NCBI RefSeq assembly: GCF_014333425.1
Contig: NZ_JACRYT010000011.1
Coordinates: 45,328-109,327 of the forward strand
DNA: 64,000 nt
Reading direction: 5' to 3'
Source: Zhenpiania hominis
GTDB lineage: Bacteria; Bacillota; Clostridia; Peptostreptococcales; Anaerovoracaceae
A program made the position numbers and the translations under genes. The first letter of the stretch is position 1. Every line of letters begins with the position of its first letter. Under the pieces are notes generated by a model that saw nothing but the letters and a program-made list of their open reading frames with translations, searched no databases and had not been told where the DNA came from. Shown in pieces: positions 46,416 through 56,015 of this stretch.

Positions 46416-47798
46416 TCACCTCTGTCTCTTACGTTTAAAAAATGGCAGCTTTTCATTATCCCTCAGCATTTTTTCCAGTTCCGGAAGCTCTGTCAGCAGG
46501 CTGAAGAAAATGACCCGATCCCCTTCCTGAATGATGGTGTCTCCATTTGGAATAATGACATTCAGTCCTCTGTGAATCGCGGCGACGATGACTCCGTCCG
46601 GAATTTCCAATTCAGATAATGGACGGTCGATGAGTTTCATGTGGTGGGAAGCGATGATTTCCATGATTTCAGCCTGTCCCTGAATCAGGACAGAAGAAAC
46701 GACCCGTTTGGAACCCTGGACAAAACGGAGAATTGTACTCGCGGTAATATCAATCGGATTGAGGGCCATATCGATTCCCATACTTTCAATGAGTTCCGAG
46801 TAGCTTTCGCGGCTTACTTTAGCGATTACATCTTCAATTTTATGTCGTTTGGCCATTAATGCCAGCAGCAAATTCTCTTCATCATATCCGGTCGCCGTTA
46901 CAAAGGCGTCCATCTCATCCAGATTTTCTTCTTCCAAAAGATCCAGATCCGTGGCGTCGCCGTGGAGGATCATAACGTCTTCCAAATGGGTGGAAAGGTA
47001 ATGGCATCGATTCTTGTCAATTTCAATGATTTTGACCGCAATTCCAAATTCGGAGAGTTTTTTCGCGAGATAATATCCGGTTTTTCCTCCCCCCACGATC
47101 ATGACTTTCTGCAGATCGGTGTACTTACCCTTTTCATGTACCTGCGCGTTCAGCTCCATGATGGGAATCCGTTCACCGATCACATAAAGCCCATCTTCGG
47201 GCTGGATAACGGTGTCCCCATGGGGAATAATGACTTTTCCGTTTCTGGATAAAGCGACAATCAGCATGTTCTCCAGCACAGCGCCTACATCATGCATCGA
47301 ACGACCGATGAGCGCGGAAAACTTTTTCGCGCTGAATTCCAGAAGCGCTACTTTCCCGCTGGAAAAAATACCATTGCTAAGGGTATATTTTTCCACCAGG
47401 TATTTATAGATTTCAACGGTAATTGCCAGATCCGGATTTACAATGTTGTCAATCCCCATAGTTTCTTTAATAAAACCAAGCTGATCCATATGCTCCGGAT
47501 CGCGGACTCTCGCAATGACTTTGGAGCAGCCAAGCTTTTTCGCGAAAGACGCGATGACGATATTGGTCTCGTCGCTTTCTGTTACAGCGATCAAATAATC
47601 ATAGGTGGCGATTCCCAGGTTCTTGAGAATTTTCGTCTCCTTCGCGTTCGCGTTAACGGTCATGACATCCAGATGGGAGCTGAGCTTCTGCAGAACATCT
47701 TCGTCCTGATCGAGAATGGTTACAGAATGATCTCCGCCCAGGAGCGCTTCCGTAACCTTCAGGCCCAGCTTCCCCGCGCCGACAATAGCAATTTTCAT
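46416..47798 (-). CDS. trkA: TrkA potassium uptake regulatory subunit
   Basis: A 460-residue protein with two RCK modules. The first Rossmann fold is MKIAIVGAGKLGLKVTEAL and the second KVMIVGGGKTGYYLAKKLSE; each is followed by a TrkA-C domain (HGDTVIQPEDGLYVIGE; NGDTIIQEGDRVIFFS). RCK rings bind nucleotides (NAD(H), ATP/ADP, or c-di-AMP on the TrkA-C part) and gate the TrkH pore from the cytoplasm. The start at 47798 has AAGGGAG upstream and is preferred over 47819. Promoter: TTGCCA and TACAAT with 16 bases between at 47838-47865. Confidence 0.94.
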   Translation of the reverse strand: MKIAIVGAGKLGLKVTEALLGGDHSVTILDQDEDVLQKLSSHLDVMTVNANAKETKILKNLGIATYDYLIAVTESDETNIVIASFAKKLGCSKVIARVRDPEHMDQLGFIKETMGIDNIVNPDLAITVEIYKYLVEKYTLSNGIFSSGKVALLEFSAKKFSALIGRSMHDVGAVLENMLIVALSRNGKVIIPHGDTVIQPEDGLYVIGERIPIMELNAQVHEKGKYTDLQKVMIVGGGKTGYYLAKKLSEFGIAVKIIEIDKNRCHYLSTHLEDVMILHGDATDLDLLEEENLDEMDAFVTATGYDEENLLLALMAKRHKIEDVIAKVSRESYSELIESMGIDMALNPIDITASTILRFVQGSKRVVSSVLIQGQAEIMEIIASHHMKLIDRPLSELEIPDGVIVAAIHRGLNVIIPNGDTIIQEGDRVIFFSLLTELPELEKMLRDNEKLPFFKRKRQR

Positions 47799-47837
47799 TT
47801 CTCCCTTTTGTACCTCCATAATGAAAATAACACCATT

Positions 47838-47865
47838 ATTGTATCACTATTTGTCGGTTTGGCAA
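47838..47865 (-). promoter_or_regulatory. trk operon promoter
   Basis: Read on the minus strand, TTGCCA (47860-47865) and TACAAT (47838-47843) are 16 bases apart, about 40 bases before the trkA ATG. Confidence 0.6.
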
Positions 47866-47903
47866 TACGCATTTTACAGGATATACAAAATTTCGTCTAA
47901 TTC

Positions 47904-49310
47904 TCAGATAGCCCCTAGAACAAAGAACCGGATTAGGAACAAAATCCCCAGTACGGCCGTTAGCCAGTGAATCTCGCGGACCTTTCCACACAGCAGTTTT
48001 ATAATAATGTGGGAAATCAGTCCCAGCGCGATTGCGGTGGCAATGGAGTAAGCAAACGGCATAGCGGCAATGGTAAGAAATGCCGGAACCAGCTGGGAAA
48101 AATCATCCCACTGAATATTTTTCAGAGACGGGAGCATCATAGCCCCGACAAAGATAAGGGCAGGCGCAGTAGCTGCCGAAGGGATGATCTGCACGAAAGG
48201 AAGGGCCAGGATAGAAAGCAGGAGCAGGACTGCGGTTGTAAGAGAGGTAAGGCCTGTTCGTCCTCCGGCGCCGATTCCGGAGATGGATTCCATGTAAGTG
48301 GTAACCGTGGATGTACCACAAGCCGCGCCGGCAGTTGTGGCGATGGCGTCGCACATAAGTGCTTTTTTCATACCCACCGGGTTTCCGTCAGCATCTTTGA
48401 AGTCCACCTTTTTGGAAACGCTGATCAGAGCTCCCAGGGTGTCGAACATATCTACAAGGGAAAAGGACAGCACCAGAATTAAAATAGTAAAAATTGTAGA
48501 AAGCAGATTCTGACCCGCAAATAAACTGCCGAACCCTTCGATAAACGAACCCAGAGAATAAGTAGTGAAATCCGAAAAAGGCTCTGAGAAATTCACAGAA
48601 AAGGATTCCGGAAGGGTGGTGACGCCCAGGGGAATTCCAATGATCGTTACCGCGATGATCCCGATAAGGATTGCGGCTTTTACATGAAGCGCATGGAGCG
48701 CGGCCATAATGAAAAGGCCAAGGAGGGCGAGCAGGCACCCATATACGGCAACTTTTTGATCCGGATCGCTGATTGCGGAAAAATCGGCGAACGCGATAAG
48801 GGTAGAGTCATTGTGGACTACAAGCCCGGCATTCTGCATTCCTACAAAAGCGATAAACATGCCAATACCAACGGGAAGCGCTTCCTGGACGCTGGTTGGA
48901 ATACATCGAATAATTAATTCTCGCAGGCCACATGCCGTAATGAGGATAAAGAGCACGCCTGAAATGAAAACAATGGCCAGGGCCTCCTGGTAGGTCATGC
49001 CGAATCCGACGATTACGGAAAAAGCAAAGAACGCGTTAATGCCCATTCCGGGAGCCTGCGCCAAAGGAAGCTTCGCGTAAAGAGCCATGAGAATCGTTCC
49101 AATAAAAGAAGCAAGGCAAGTAGCAATTAAAACTCCGTTAAAAACAGCGTCAGACGGACCACCGGCTGCCGCGACACCGGAAGCGATAAGCTCCGGATTT
49201 ACAAGAATAATGTAAGACATGGTGATGAAGGTGGTAAACCCGGCGGCAATTTCCGTTGAGACTGTGGTCTTGTGATCTTTCAGCCTGAAAAAATGCTCCA
49301 AACGCTCCAT
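47904..49310 (-). CDS. AzgA-type purine permease (NCS2 family)
   Basis: A 468-residue membrane protein starting at 49310 with AAGGAGG upstream. Family marks of hypoxanthine/guanine/adenine permeases are the early HKTTVSTEIAAGFTTFITMS stretch, APGMGINAFFAF, VFISGVLFILIT, SLVDMFDTLGALI and GTSTVTTYMESISGIGAGGRTGL. About 12-14 helices are present. It imports purine bases with protons. No purine riboswitch was seen in the short 5' region, only a TATAAT-type -10 box on the minus strand near 49350. Confidence 0.92.
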   Translation of the reverse strand: MERLEHFFRLKDHKTTVSTEIAAGFTTFITMSYIILVNPELIASGVAAAGGPSDAVFNGVLIATCLASFIGTILMALYAKLPLAQAPGMGINAFFAFSVIVGFGMTYQEALAIVFISGVLFILITACGLRELIIRCIPTSVQEALPVGIGMFIAFVGMQNAGLVVHNDSTLIAFADFSAISDPDQKVAVYGCLLALLGLFIMAALHALHVKAAILIGIIAVTIIGIPLGVTTLPESFSVNFSEPFSDFTTYSLGSFIEGFGSLFAGQNLLSTIFTILILVLSFSLVDMFDTLGALISVSKKVDFKDADGNPVGMKKALMCDAIATTAGAACGTSTVTTYMESISGIGAGGRTGLTSLTTAVLLLLSILALPFVQIIPSAATAPALIFVGAMMLPSLKNIQWDDFSQLVPAFLTIAAMPFAYSIATAIALGLISHIIIKLLCGKVREIHWLTAVLGILFLIRFFVLGAI

Positions 49311-49397
49311 GATAAATAAATCCTCCTTAATCAATAAAAATTACAAATACCATTATACTGAATAATGCGAAAAAGAAAAAGTTGTTTTTTATATTTT

Positions 49398-49427
49398 TTG
49401 GACGAAAACAGTACCTTGTGATAGAAT
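49398..49427 (+). promoter_or_regulatory. Promoter of the hydrolase-phosphatase pair
   Basis: TTGGAC (49398-49403) and TAGAAT (49422-49427) are separated by 18 bases, about 40 bases before the start of the metallo-beta-lactamase-fold gene. Confidence 0.55.
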
Positions 49428-49464
49428 AGTTGAGGAAAAGGAAAATAAAAAAGGGGGAGAAAGT

Positions 49465-50070
49465 ATGAAGATAAAACGGTTTATCGGCGGCGTTCTGCAA
49501 AGTAATGGTTATGTGATTTATCAGGAAGATAGGGGATGCTGCTATGTGATTGACCCCGGATATAGCGCGGGGGTATTCCGCGATTTTATTGAAAAAAAGC
49601 ATTTGGATATGCGGGGGATCCTGCTGACCCACCACCATCATGATCATACAGGCGCTGTTCAGAAGCTGAAGACAATGTTTGATTGCCCGGTTTCCATTCA
49701 TCGGCAAGATGTGGACTTTTGTAAATTTGAGGTGGAACATCCGCTGGAAGATGGAGACAGAATCCTGCTGGAAGATGAGGAAATCCGCGTGGTTCATACG
49801 CCGGGCCATACGGCGGGAAGTGTTTGCTTTTTCTCAGAGCGGGGAAAACTGGCTTTCACAGGGGATACAATTTTTAATGTAGACCTGGGAAGAACCGATT
49901 TGGAAGACGGTTCAGAATCGGATATGATCCGGTCTTGCCGTGAGGTTATTAATAAATGGAACAATGAGATTTTTATTTATCCGGGGCATGGGGATGGATG
50001 CAACATGAAGAAGGTACGGAAAATCAATCATGAATTTCTGGAGATTGTAGGAGATGGAAAATGGCAATAA
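49465..50070 (+). CDS. Metallo-beta-lactamase-fold hydrolase (glyoxalase II-like)
   Basis: A 201-residue MBL-fold enzyme. The first metal motif THHHHDHTG is complete, followed by HTPGHTAGSVCF, the Asp in FTGDTIF and the last His in IYPGHGDG. Length and plan fit the short glyoxalase II-like hydrolases common in Bacillota, whose substrates are mostly unknown; the C-terminal glutathione-binding domain of real glyoxalase II is absent. AAGGGGGAG precedes the ATG. It overlaps the downstream phosphatase gene by 10 bases. Confidence 0.9.
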   Translation: MKIKRFIGGVLQSNGYVIYQEDRGCCYVIDPGYSAGVFRDFIEKKHLDMRGILLTHHHHDHTGAVQKLKTMFDCPVSIHRQDVDFCKFEVEHPLEDGDRILLEDEEIRVVHTPGHTAGSVCFFSERGKLAFTGDTIFNVDLGRTDLEDGSESDMIRSCREVINKWNNEIFIYPGHGDGCNMKKVRKINHEFLEIVGDGKWQ

Positions 50071-50882
50071 AACTGATAGCTTTGGATTTGGATGGGACTA
50101 CCTTAAATGACGATCGGGTAATCAGCCGCGCGAACAGGGAAGCTTTGGAAGCCGCGATAGAAAAGGGCGTCAATGTAGTAATTGCCACAGGAAGGGCATA
50201 CTCAGCCCTGCCGGAGGATGTTTTTGAGATAAAGGGAATCCAGTATGTCCTGACTTCCAATGGCGCGGTGATTACAGATCTGCGGACGAAGGAGGTTATT
50301 TACGAAAACTGCATCGCTCCTTCAGCAGTGGAGAAGGCAGTGGAACTGTTGAAGCAGTATCCCTTTATGGTAGAAGCTTTCACGGGCGGCGGCGCGTATA
50401 TTGAAAAAGCCGAGTACGATCATATTCGGGAAACAAGGCTCAGCTTTCGCCATGTGGATTATGTGCTGACGACCCGCCAGCCGGTAGACGGGCTGTACGA
50501 TTTCATTCTTGACCATAAAGAGCATATTGAAAATATCAACGTGAACTTTGAAAATCAGAAAGATCGGTCTATGATGCGGGAGATTCTCAGCGGCCTTGCC
50601 GATACAACCCTGACGACCTCATTTGATCACAATCTGGAAATTGGCGGCGCTACAACCAGCAAAGCCGAGGCGCTGCGGGAGTTGGAACATATTCTGAATG
50701 TAAAGTCGGAAGAAATGATGGCAGTGGGAGACAGCCCCAATGACATGGCGATGATGCGTCTCGCGGGCCTTCCGGTAGCGGTGGAAAACGCGAAAGAGGA
50801 AGTTAAGGCGATTGCCAGATATGTGACTGCTACCAACCATAAGGACGGAGTTGCGCAGGCGGTGCGTAAATTTGTGCTGTAA
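50061..50882 (+). CDS. Cof-type HAD phosphatase
   Basis: A 273-residue haloacid dehalogenase superfamily hydrolase of the Cof/YidA group. HAD motif I is ALDLDGTTLND, motif II is VIATGRAY, motif III has the Lys in TTSKAEALRELEHIL, and motif IV is VGDSPNDMAMMRLAG. A C2B cap lies between motifs II and III. Such enzymes dephosphorylate sugar phosphates, flavin or pyridoxal phosphates, often with broad range. It is translated in overlap with the upstream hydrolase. Confidence 0.92.
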   Translation: MAIKLIALDLDGTTLNDDRVISRANREALEAAIEKGVNVVIATGRAYSALPEDVFEIKGIQYVLTSNGAVITDLRTKEVIYENCIAPSAVEKAVELLKQYPFMVEAFTGGGAYIEKAEYDHIRETRLSFRHVDYVLTTRQPVDGLYDFILDHKEHIENINVNFENQKDRSMMREILSGLADTTLTTSFDHNLEIGGATTSKAEALRELEHILNVKSEEMMAVGDSPNDMAMMRLAGLPVAVENAKEEVKAIARYVTATNHKDGVAQAVRKFVL

Positions 50883-50937
50883 ATATGGAAAAGCGGTTTG
50901 ATCTGTTTTTATAAACCGAAAAAACAATATATACTTG

Positions 50938-50956
50938 CCACGCGTTATACGCGTGG
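50938..50956. terminator. Short GC-rich hairpin upstream of yraN
   Basis: CCACGCGT (50938-50945) pairs with ACGCGTGG (50949-50956) over a 3-base loop, followed by TATTTGTATT. It may be a weak terminator for the phosphatase pair. Confidence 0.5.
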
Positions 50957-51005
50957 TATTTGTATTGGAAGGAAATAATAATGCGGGAAGAAAAAGAAAA
51001 TTTTC

Positions 51006-51032
51006 TTGACAAAACAAAATCCTTAATATAAC
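51006..51032 (+). promoter_or_regulatory. Promoter of the yraN-to-hslU gene run
   Basis: A perfect TTGACA (51006-51011) precedes TATAAC at 15 bases, or TAACAT at 17 bases. It lies about 45 bases before yraN and is the only clear promoter until codY. Confidence 0.55.
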
Positions 51033-51075
51033 ATAAATGTAAAATAAATACATTTAGTTAAAAGGGGTAGAGAAA

Positions 51076-51411
51076 ATGACAAATCAGCAACTTGGAAGAA
51101 TAGGAGAAGACACGGCCAAAGCTTTTTTGGAGTGTAAAGGGTATCGCATTTTGCACAGAAATTTTCGGTGCAGGGCCGGAGAAATTGATTTAGTAGCGTT
51201 AAAGGGACGTATTTTGCATTTTATAGAAGTAAAGACAAGACAGGGAGACTCCTACGGGCATCCGGCGGAAAGCATAACGCCGAAAAAACTTGGATGTATG
51301 AAAGCGGCCGCATGCAGTTATCTGGCGGCCAAGGGGGGACAAAAAATGGCTTTTGGGCAGATGCAGTTTGACGCCATTGAAATTGAAATTAACCATATTG
51401 AGAATATCTAG
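51076..51411 (+). CDS. yraN: UPF0102 family protein YraN
   Basis: A 111-residue protein with the typical endonuclease-like fold of the family: GRIGEDTAKAFLECKGYRIL, then NFRCRAGEIDLVA and FIEVKTRQGDSYG, i.e. E...D...ExK. It is similar to archaeal Holliday-junction resolvases. The function in bacteria is not established, although the gene constantly accompanies comM/dprA. AAGGGGTAG precedes the ATG. Confidence 0.93.
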   Translation: MTNQQLGRIGEDTAKAFLECKGYRILHRNFRCRAGEIDLVALKGRILHFIEVKTRQGDSYGHPAESITPKKLGCMKAAACSYLAAKGGQKMAFGQMQFDAIEIEINHIENI

Positions 51412-51423
51412 GAGGGAAGGTTG

Positions 51424-52983
51424 ATGCTGTCGAAAATAATTACCGCCTCCCTTTTGGGGATGGACGCGGAAGTGATAACTGTGGAAACCGATTTGCAACC
51501 AGGGCTTCCGGCCGTTCATATGGTAGGTCTTGCGGACACGACAATCAAGGAAGCCAGGGAACGAATTCGGGCGGCAATCCTTAATTCAGGTTTGGAATTT
51601 CCCAGGCGGCGCATTACGGTCAATCTTTCGCCGGCGGGGAGGCCAAAAGAGGGCAGCCATTTTGATCTGCCTATAGCCATGGGAATTTTAATGTTAGAAA
51701 GGCATGCGGAACCTATGATCGAAAAAACCGCTTTTTTAGGAGAGCTTTCTTTGGACGGACAAGTAAAGCCGATCCGCGGCGCGCTGCCGCTTGCCATGGG
51801 GCTGCGTCAGCAGGGAATTCGCAGACTGGTGCTTCCGGAAAATAATTTGCGGGAAGTTGCCCTGTTGAAGGATATGCGGCTTTATCCGGTAAGAACCCTA
51901 GCGGAAAGCCTGGCATACGCCAGGGGCAAAAAACAAAAAAATTGGGTCACAATGCAAGCGGAGAATGACTGTGAGGTGGATTCTGCCAGAGAGGAATTCC
52001 GTGACGTCGCTGGACAGGAACGTGTTAAACGGGCAGCTTTAGTTGCCGCAGCAGGAAATCATGGTATTTTCATGATCGGGAGCCCGGGAAGCGGAAAAAC
52101 CATGATAGCGAAACGAATCCCGTCTATCATGCCGGAGATGAGCTATGAAGAACGGCTGGAGGTAACAAGAGTGTATAGTGCGGCAGGCCTTCTGGATGAC
52201 AGGTGTCAGGTTGTGAGAAGTCGCCCTTTCCGGGCACCCCACCATTCCATTTCAAAGGCGGCCTTTATCGGAGGAGGGAGGATTCCTGGACCGGGAGAGC
52301 TTTCGCTGGCCCATAATGGAATTCTCTTTTTAGATGAGTTCGGTGAGTTTGATCCGGCGCTGTTGGAGACGCTGAGGCAGCCGGTTGAAAAAGGAACCAT
52401 CACAATCAATCGTTCCTGGGGAAGTGTATCCTTTCCCTGTAGGGTGATGCTTGTAGCGGCCTCCAATCCGTGCCGCTGTGGATACTATGGTGATCAAAAT
52501 CATCTCTGCACCTGCTCAGAACGGGAACTCGCCCGTTACTATTCGCGGTTTTCCGGACCGCTGCTGGATCGGTTCGATCTTCACATACAGGTGCTTCCAG
52601 TTCCCCGAAGCCAGATCACGAGCGGCGGAAAAGGAGAAGACAGCTACAGTATGAGGCAAAAAGTCGCTGTTGCGGCGGAAATTCAGACGGACAGATACAA
52701 GGACGCCGGAATTCGTTTTAACAGCAGGCTTACAGAGAAGCAGACAGAAGCTTTCTGTCCTATGACAGAAGAATCGCGGCGCTTTCTGCAGAAAGCATAT
52801 GAAACGCTGGGGCTCAGCATGCGGGCCTATTATAAAATGATTAAGGTCTCAAGGACGATTGCGGATCTGGAGCAAGAACCGCTTATTCATACGGCCCATA
52901 TAGCGGAAGCTCTTCAATACCGCCAGTTAGAGCCCTTTTATAGGAGAATGGAATATGATCGTTCAAGAAGTATATATAAATGA
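51424..52983 (+). CDS. comM: YifB/ComM family Mg-chelatase-like AAA+ ATPase
   Basis: A 519-residue protein. The N-terminal ChlI/Lon-protease-like domain (GLPAVHMVGLADTTIKEARE) precedes an AAA+ domain with Walker A GSPGSGKTM and Walker B GILFLDEFGEF, and a C-terminal Mg_chelatase_C domain with CNPCRCGYYGD-like Cys cluster (SNPCRCGYY). ComM is a hexameric helicase aiding branch migration in natural transformation and recombination. The preferred start is ATG at 51424 with GGAGGG upstream. It overlaps the dprA start. Confidence 0.93.
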   Translation: MLSKIITASLLGMDAEVITVETDLQPGLPAVHMVGLADTTIKEARERIRAAILNSGLEFPRRRITVNLSPAGRPKEGSHFDLPIAMGILMLERHAEPMIEKTAFLGELSLDGQVKPIRGALPLAMGLRQQGIRRLVLPENNLREVALLKDMRLYPVRTLAESLAYARGKKQKNWVTMQAENDCEVDSAREEFRDVAGQERVKRAALVAAAGNHGIFMIGSPGSGKTMIAKRIPSIMPEMSYEERLEVTRVYSAAGLLDDRCQVVRSRPFRAPHHSISKAAFIGGGRIPGPGELSLAHNGILFLDEFGEFDPALLETLRQPVEKGTITINRSWGSVSFPCRVMLVAASNPCRCGYYGDQNHLCTCSERELARYYSRFSGPLLDRFDLHIQVLPVPRSQITSGGKGEDSYSMRQKVAVAAEIQTDRYKDAGIRFNSRLTEKQTEAFCPMTEESRRFLQKAYETLGLSMRAYYKMIKVSRTIADLEQEPLIHTAHIAEALQYRQLEPFYRRMEYDRSRSIYK

Positions 52984-53821
52984 AGATAAATATCCGGAAC
53001 TTCTCAAGGAGATTAAAGAGCCGCCGAATCCTCTGTATTACGTAGGAAATCTGGAGTTGATTCACAGAAGATGTGTGGCAGTGGTAGGATCCAGAACGGC
53101 AAATGAATATGGAAGAAATATCGCCAGAAAACTGGGCGCGCGTTTGGCGCAGTGCGGTGTAACGGTGATAAGCGGAATGGCCAGAGGCATTGACACATGT
53201 GCCCATCTGGGAGCTTTGGAAGAAGGAGCAGGCGCTCCGGGCAATACGGCGGCGGTCCTGGGATGTGGGGCGGATATCTGCTATCCGGCCTCGAACCGAA
53301 GGCTACGGGATGAAATTGGCAGACGTGGGCTTCTGTTATCCGAATACCCGCCGGGCACTGCGCCGGCCAGATATCGCTTCCCCAGACGAAACCGGATTAT
53401 CAGCGGTCTTGCGGAAGCGACCGTTGTCGTTCAGGCGCCTAACAGCAGCGGAGCGCTGATTACAGCGGAGCTTGCGGCAGAACAGGGGAGGACTGTCTAC
53501 GCGGTACCGGGACCCATTAACAGCGCCTACCATCTGGGGAGCAACAAGTTGCTGAGGGACGGCGCGGTTCCCCTGGTGGTTCTTGAGGATTTAATATCGG
53601 AAATGGGATTTGAGATATGTGAAACGGGATATGATGAAAAAAATCTGGGACGCGATGAAAAGAAAGTTGTGGAACTTCTGCGTGGCCACGGAGAAATGAC
53701 ACAGGATCAAGTATGCGGAGCCTTGGGAAAACCCGCGTCATTTGTCAGCGGAATCCTTACAATTTTGGAGATAAAAGGTGTAATTTGCACATCAATGGGG
53801 AAAATTTTTATTGCAAAATAA
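52955..53821 (+). CDS. dprA: DNA processing protein DprA
   Basis: A 288-residue DprA/Smf. The Rossmann domain carries VAVVGSRTANEYGR, VISGMARGIDTCAHLGAL, the characteristic FPRRNRIISGLAEATVVVQA and SGALITAELAAEQGR, then VYAVPGPINSAYHLGSNKLL. A small winged-helix DML1-like domain ends the protein (about 225-285). The N-terminal SAM-like part is short, as usual in Clostridia. It loads RecA on incoming single-stranded DNA. The ATG lies 29 bases inside the comM gene. Confidence 0.94.
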   Translation: MIVQEVYINEDKYPELLKEIKEPPNPLYYVGNLELIHRRCVAVVGSRTANEYGRNIARKLGARLAQCGVTVISGMARGIDTCAHLGALEEGAGAPGNTAAVLGCGADICYPASNRRLRDEIGRRGLLLSEYPPGTAPARYRFPRRNRIISGLAEATVVVQAPNSSGALITAELAAEQGRTVYAVPGPINSAYHLGSNKLLRDGAVPLVVLEDLISEMGFEICETGYDEKNLGRDEKKVVELLRGHGEMTQDQVCGALGKPASFVSGILTILEIKGVICTSMGKIFIAK

Positions 53822-53912
53822 CAAAAAAACGATATAATAAGCATTTAGAACATACATTTAGGAAGTTCCTCTGTATCAGACAGAAATCAGATAGAAGTTT
53901 AGGAGGTTTTTT

Positions 53913-55976
53913 ATGGCTGCTGCCAAAAAGAATTTGGTGATCGTGGAGTCGCCGTCAAAAGCAAAGACAATTGGAAAATTCCTGGGAAGCAGATATAAAG
54001 TGATCGCGTCGGTAGGACATGTGCGGGATCTGCCCAAAAGTAAGCTTGGAATTGATATCGAAAATGATTTTGAGCCGCAGTATATTTCCATACGGGGGAA
54101 AGGCGATGTAATCAAGGAGCTAAAGAAAGAAGCAAAGGCCGCAGCAAAAGTTTATCTGGCAACGGACCCGGATCGCGAGGGAGAAGCGATTTCGTGGCAT
54201 CTTGCGTACCTGCTTGGAATTGATCAGAACAAACCCTGCAGGATTGTGTTCAATGAGATTACAAAAAAAGCGGTTCAGGCAGCGATTAAGAACCCACGCC
54301 CCATCGATCTAAAGCTGGTTGACGCACAGCAGGCCAGGAGGGTCCTGGATCGTCTGGTAGGTTATCAGATCAGCCCTCTTTTGTGGAGAAAAGTGCGCAG
54401 AGGACTTTCCGCCGGGAGAGTGCAGTCCGCGGCATTGAAAATTATCTGCGATCGAGAAAACGAAATTAAGGCCTTTGTTCCTCAGGAATACTGGACGATT
54501 ACGGCAGAACTGAAAAAAGGAAAGAAATTTTCGGCAAAACTTGCGGAATATAAGAATAAAAAAATTACAGTTGAGAATAAAGAACAGGCCGATCAGATTG
54601 TAAGTGAGTTGAAAGCAGGGACCTATCTGGTAAAAAAAGTTGAAGAACGGGATCGTTCCCGAAAGCCATATGCGCCTTTTACAACCAGCAGCCTCCAGCA
54701 GGAAGCGTCTACCAAGCTGGGATTTTACACGAGAAAAACGATGCTGATCGCACAGCAGCTCTATGAAGGCGTGGAAATCAAAGGCCATGGCACAGTAGGG
54801 CTTGTTTCTTATATCCGTACAGACTCTGTGCGGATTTCCGATGAAGCGCGTGCGGCGGCTAAAGACTATATTCTTGAGCAGTTTGGCAGTGAATTTTATC
54901 AGAACAATGTTTACTCTAATAAGAAAAAAGATGTTCAGGACGCCCATGAAGCAATCCGTCCAAGTTATGTGGAAATGGATCCGGAATCTATTCGTGATTC
55001 TCTGAGCAAAGATCAGTATAATCTTTACCGGCTGATCTGGTCCCGCTTTATGGCTAGTCAGATGTCTCCCGCCCGTTTTAAAGGGGTTTCCGCGTCCATC
55101 GTAAATGGCGATTACGGGTTCAAAGCAACTGGGTCAAAACTGGTCTTTGAAGGGTATTTGAAGGTTTACGCATCGTCAAAGGATGAGGAAAATGACAAAC
55201 TCCTTCCTCATCTGGAAGAGGGCGAATCGTTGGAAAGCACGGATCTGCTGTCCGAACAGAACTTTACTCAACCGCCGGCGCGGTTTACAGAGGCGAGTCT
55301 TGTGAAAGATCTGGAGGAAAAAGACATTGGCCGGCCGAGTACCTACGCGCCTATTATCGCAACCATTATCGATCGTAAATATGTGACAAGAGAGAAAAAA
55401 ACATTGATTCCGACAGAACTGGGATTTATTGTGACTCAGATGATGGAAGATTATTTTAAGGAAATTGTCGATACCGGATTTACTGCCCAGATGGAAGATA
55501 AACTGGATGAAGTAGAAGTTAAGGATGTGGACTGGAAGGACATTATCCGGGATTATTATGGTACTCTGGAGAAAGAATTGGAAGTGGCGGATAAAGAAAT
55601 TGAAAAGGTAGAGTTTAAAGAGGAACCAACCGGAGAATTATGTGAAAAATGTGGAAAACCGATGGTGATTAAACACGGTCGGTTTGGCGAATTCGCGGCG
55701 TGCACGGGGTATCCGGAATGTAAAAATACAAAACCGATTGTAAAATCCATCAATGTGAAATGCCCGAAATGCGGCAAGGACATTGTGGCCAGAAGGAGCA
55801 AAACAGGGCGCGTCTTTTATGGTTGCAGCGGTTATCCGGACTGCCAGCAGTCCTATTGGAACAAACCGATTGATCGAAAGTGCCCCAAATGCGGTAGTCT
55901 TCTGGTAGAGAAAAACACGAAAAAAATCAAATACGCGTGCTCAAACAGCGAGTGCGATTATAAAGAAGAACAATAA
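53913..55976 (+). CDS. topA: DNA topoisomerase I
   Basis: A 687-residue type IA topoisomerase. Toprim motifs are VIVESPSKAKTIGKFL and ATDPDREGEAISWHLA; the catalytic Tyr is in GLVSYIRTDSVRIS. Three C-terminal zinc ribbons follow (CEKCGKP..CTGYPEC; CPKCGKD..CSGYPDC; CPKCGSLL..CSNSEC). It relaxes negative supercoils. TAGGAGG precedes the ATG. In Bacillus the next genes are trmFO and codV before clpQY; here hslV follows directly. Confidence 0.97.
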   Translation: MAAAKKNLVIVESPSKAKTIGKFLGSRYKVIASVGHVRDLPKSKLGIDIENDFEPQYISIRGKGDVIKELKKEAKAAAKVYLATDPDREGEAISWHLAYLLGIDQNKPCRIVFNEITKKAVQAAIKNPRPIDLKLVDAQQARRVLDRLVGYQISPLLWRKVRRGLSAGRVQSAALKIICDRENEIKAFVPQEYWTITAELKKGKKFSAKLAEYKNKKITVENKEQADQIVSELKAGTYLVKKVEERDRSRKPYAPFTTSSLQQEASTKLGFYTRKTMLIAQQLYEGVEIKGHGTVGLVSYIRTDSVRISDEARAAAKDYILEQFGSEFYQNNVYSNKKKDVQDAHEAIRPSYVEMDPESIRDSLSKDQYNLYRLIWSRFMASQMSPARFKGVSASIVNGDYGFKATGSKLVFEGYLKVYASSKDEENDKLLPHLEEGESLESTDLLSEQNFTQPPARFTEASLVKDLEEKDIGRPSTYAPIIATIIDRKYVTREKKTLIPTELGFIVTQMMEDYFKEIVDTGFTAQMEDKLDEVEVKDVDWKDIIRDYYGTLEKELEVADKEIEKVEFKEEPTGELCEKCGKPMVIKHGRFGEFAACTGYPECKNTKPIVKSINVKCPKCGKDIVARRSKTGRVFYGCSGYPDCQQSYWNKPIDRKCPKCGSLLVEKNTKKIKYACSNSECDYKEEQ

Positions 55977-56015
55977 TAGAGAAAAAAACAGGCAAATAAG
56001 AATGGAGGTAGAATT

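Noticed and set aside
49335..49464. Purine riboswitch before the AzgA-type permease
   Set aside because: The intergenic space is short and shows none of the conserved purine-aptamer loop sequences.
50981..51031. 16-codon frame MREEKENFLDKTKSLI before yraN
   Set aside because: It overlaps the -35 and -10 elements of the likely yraN promoter. A leader peptide is not supported.
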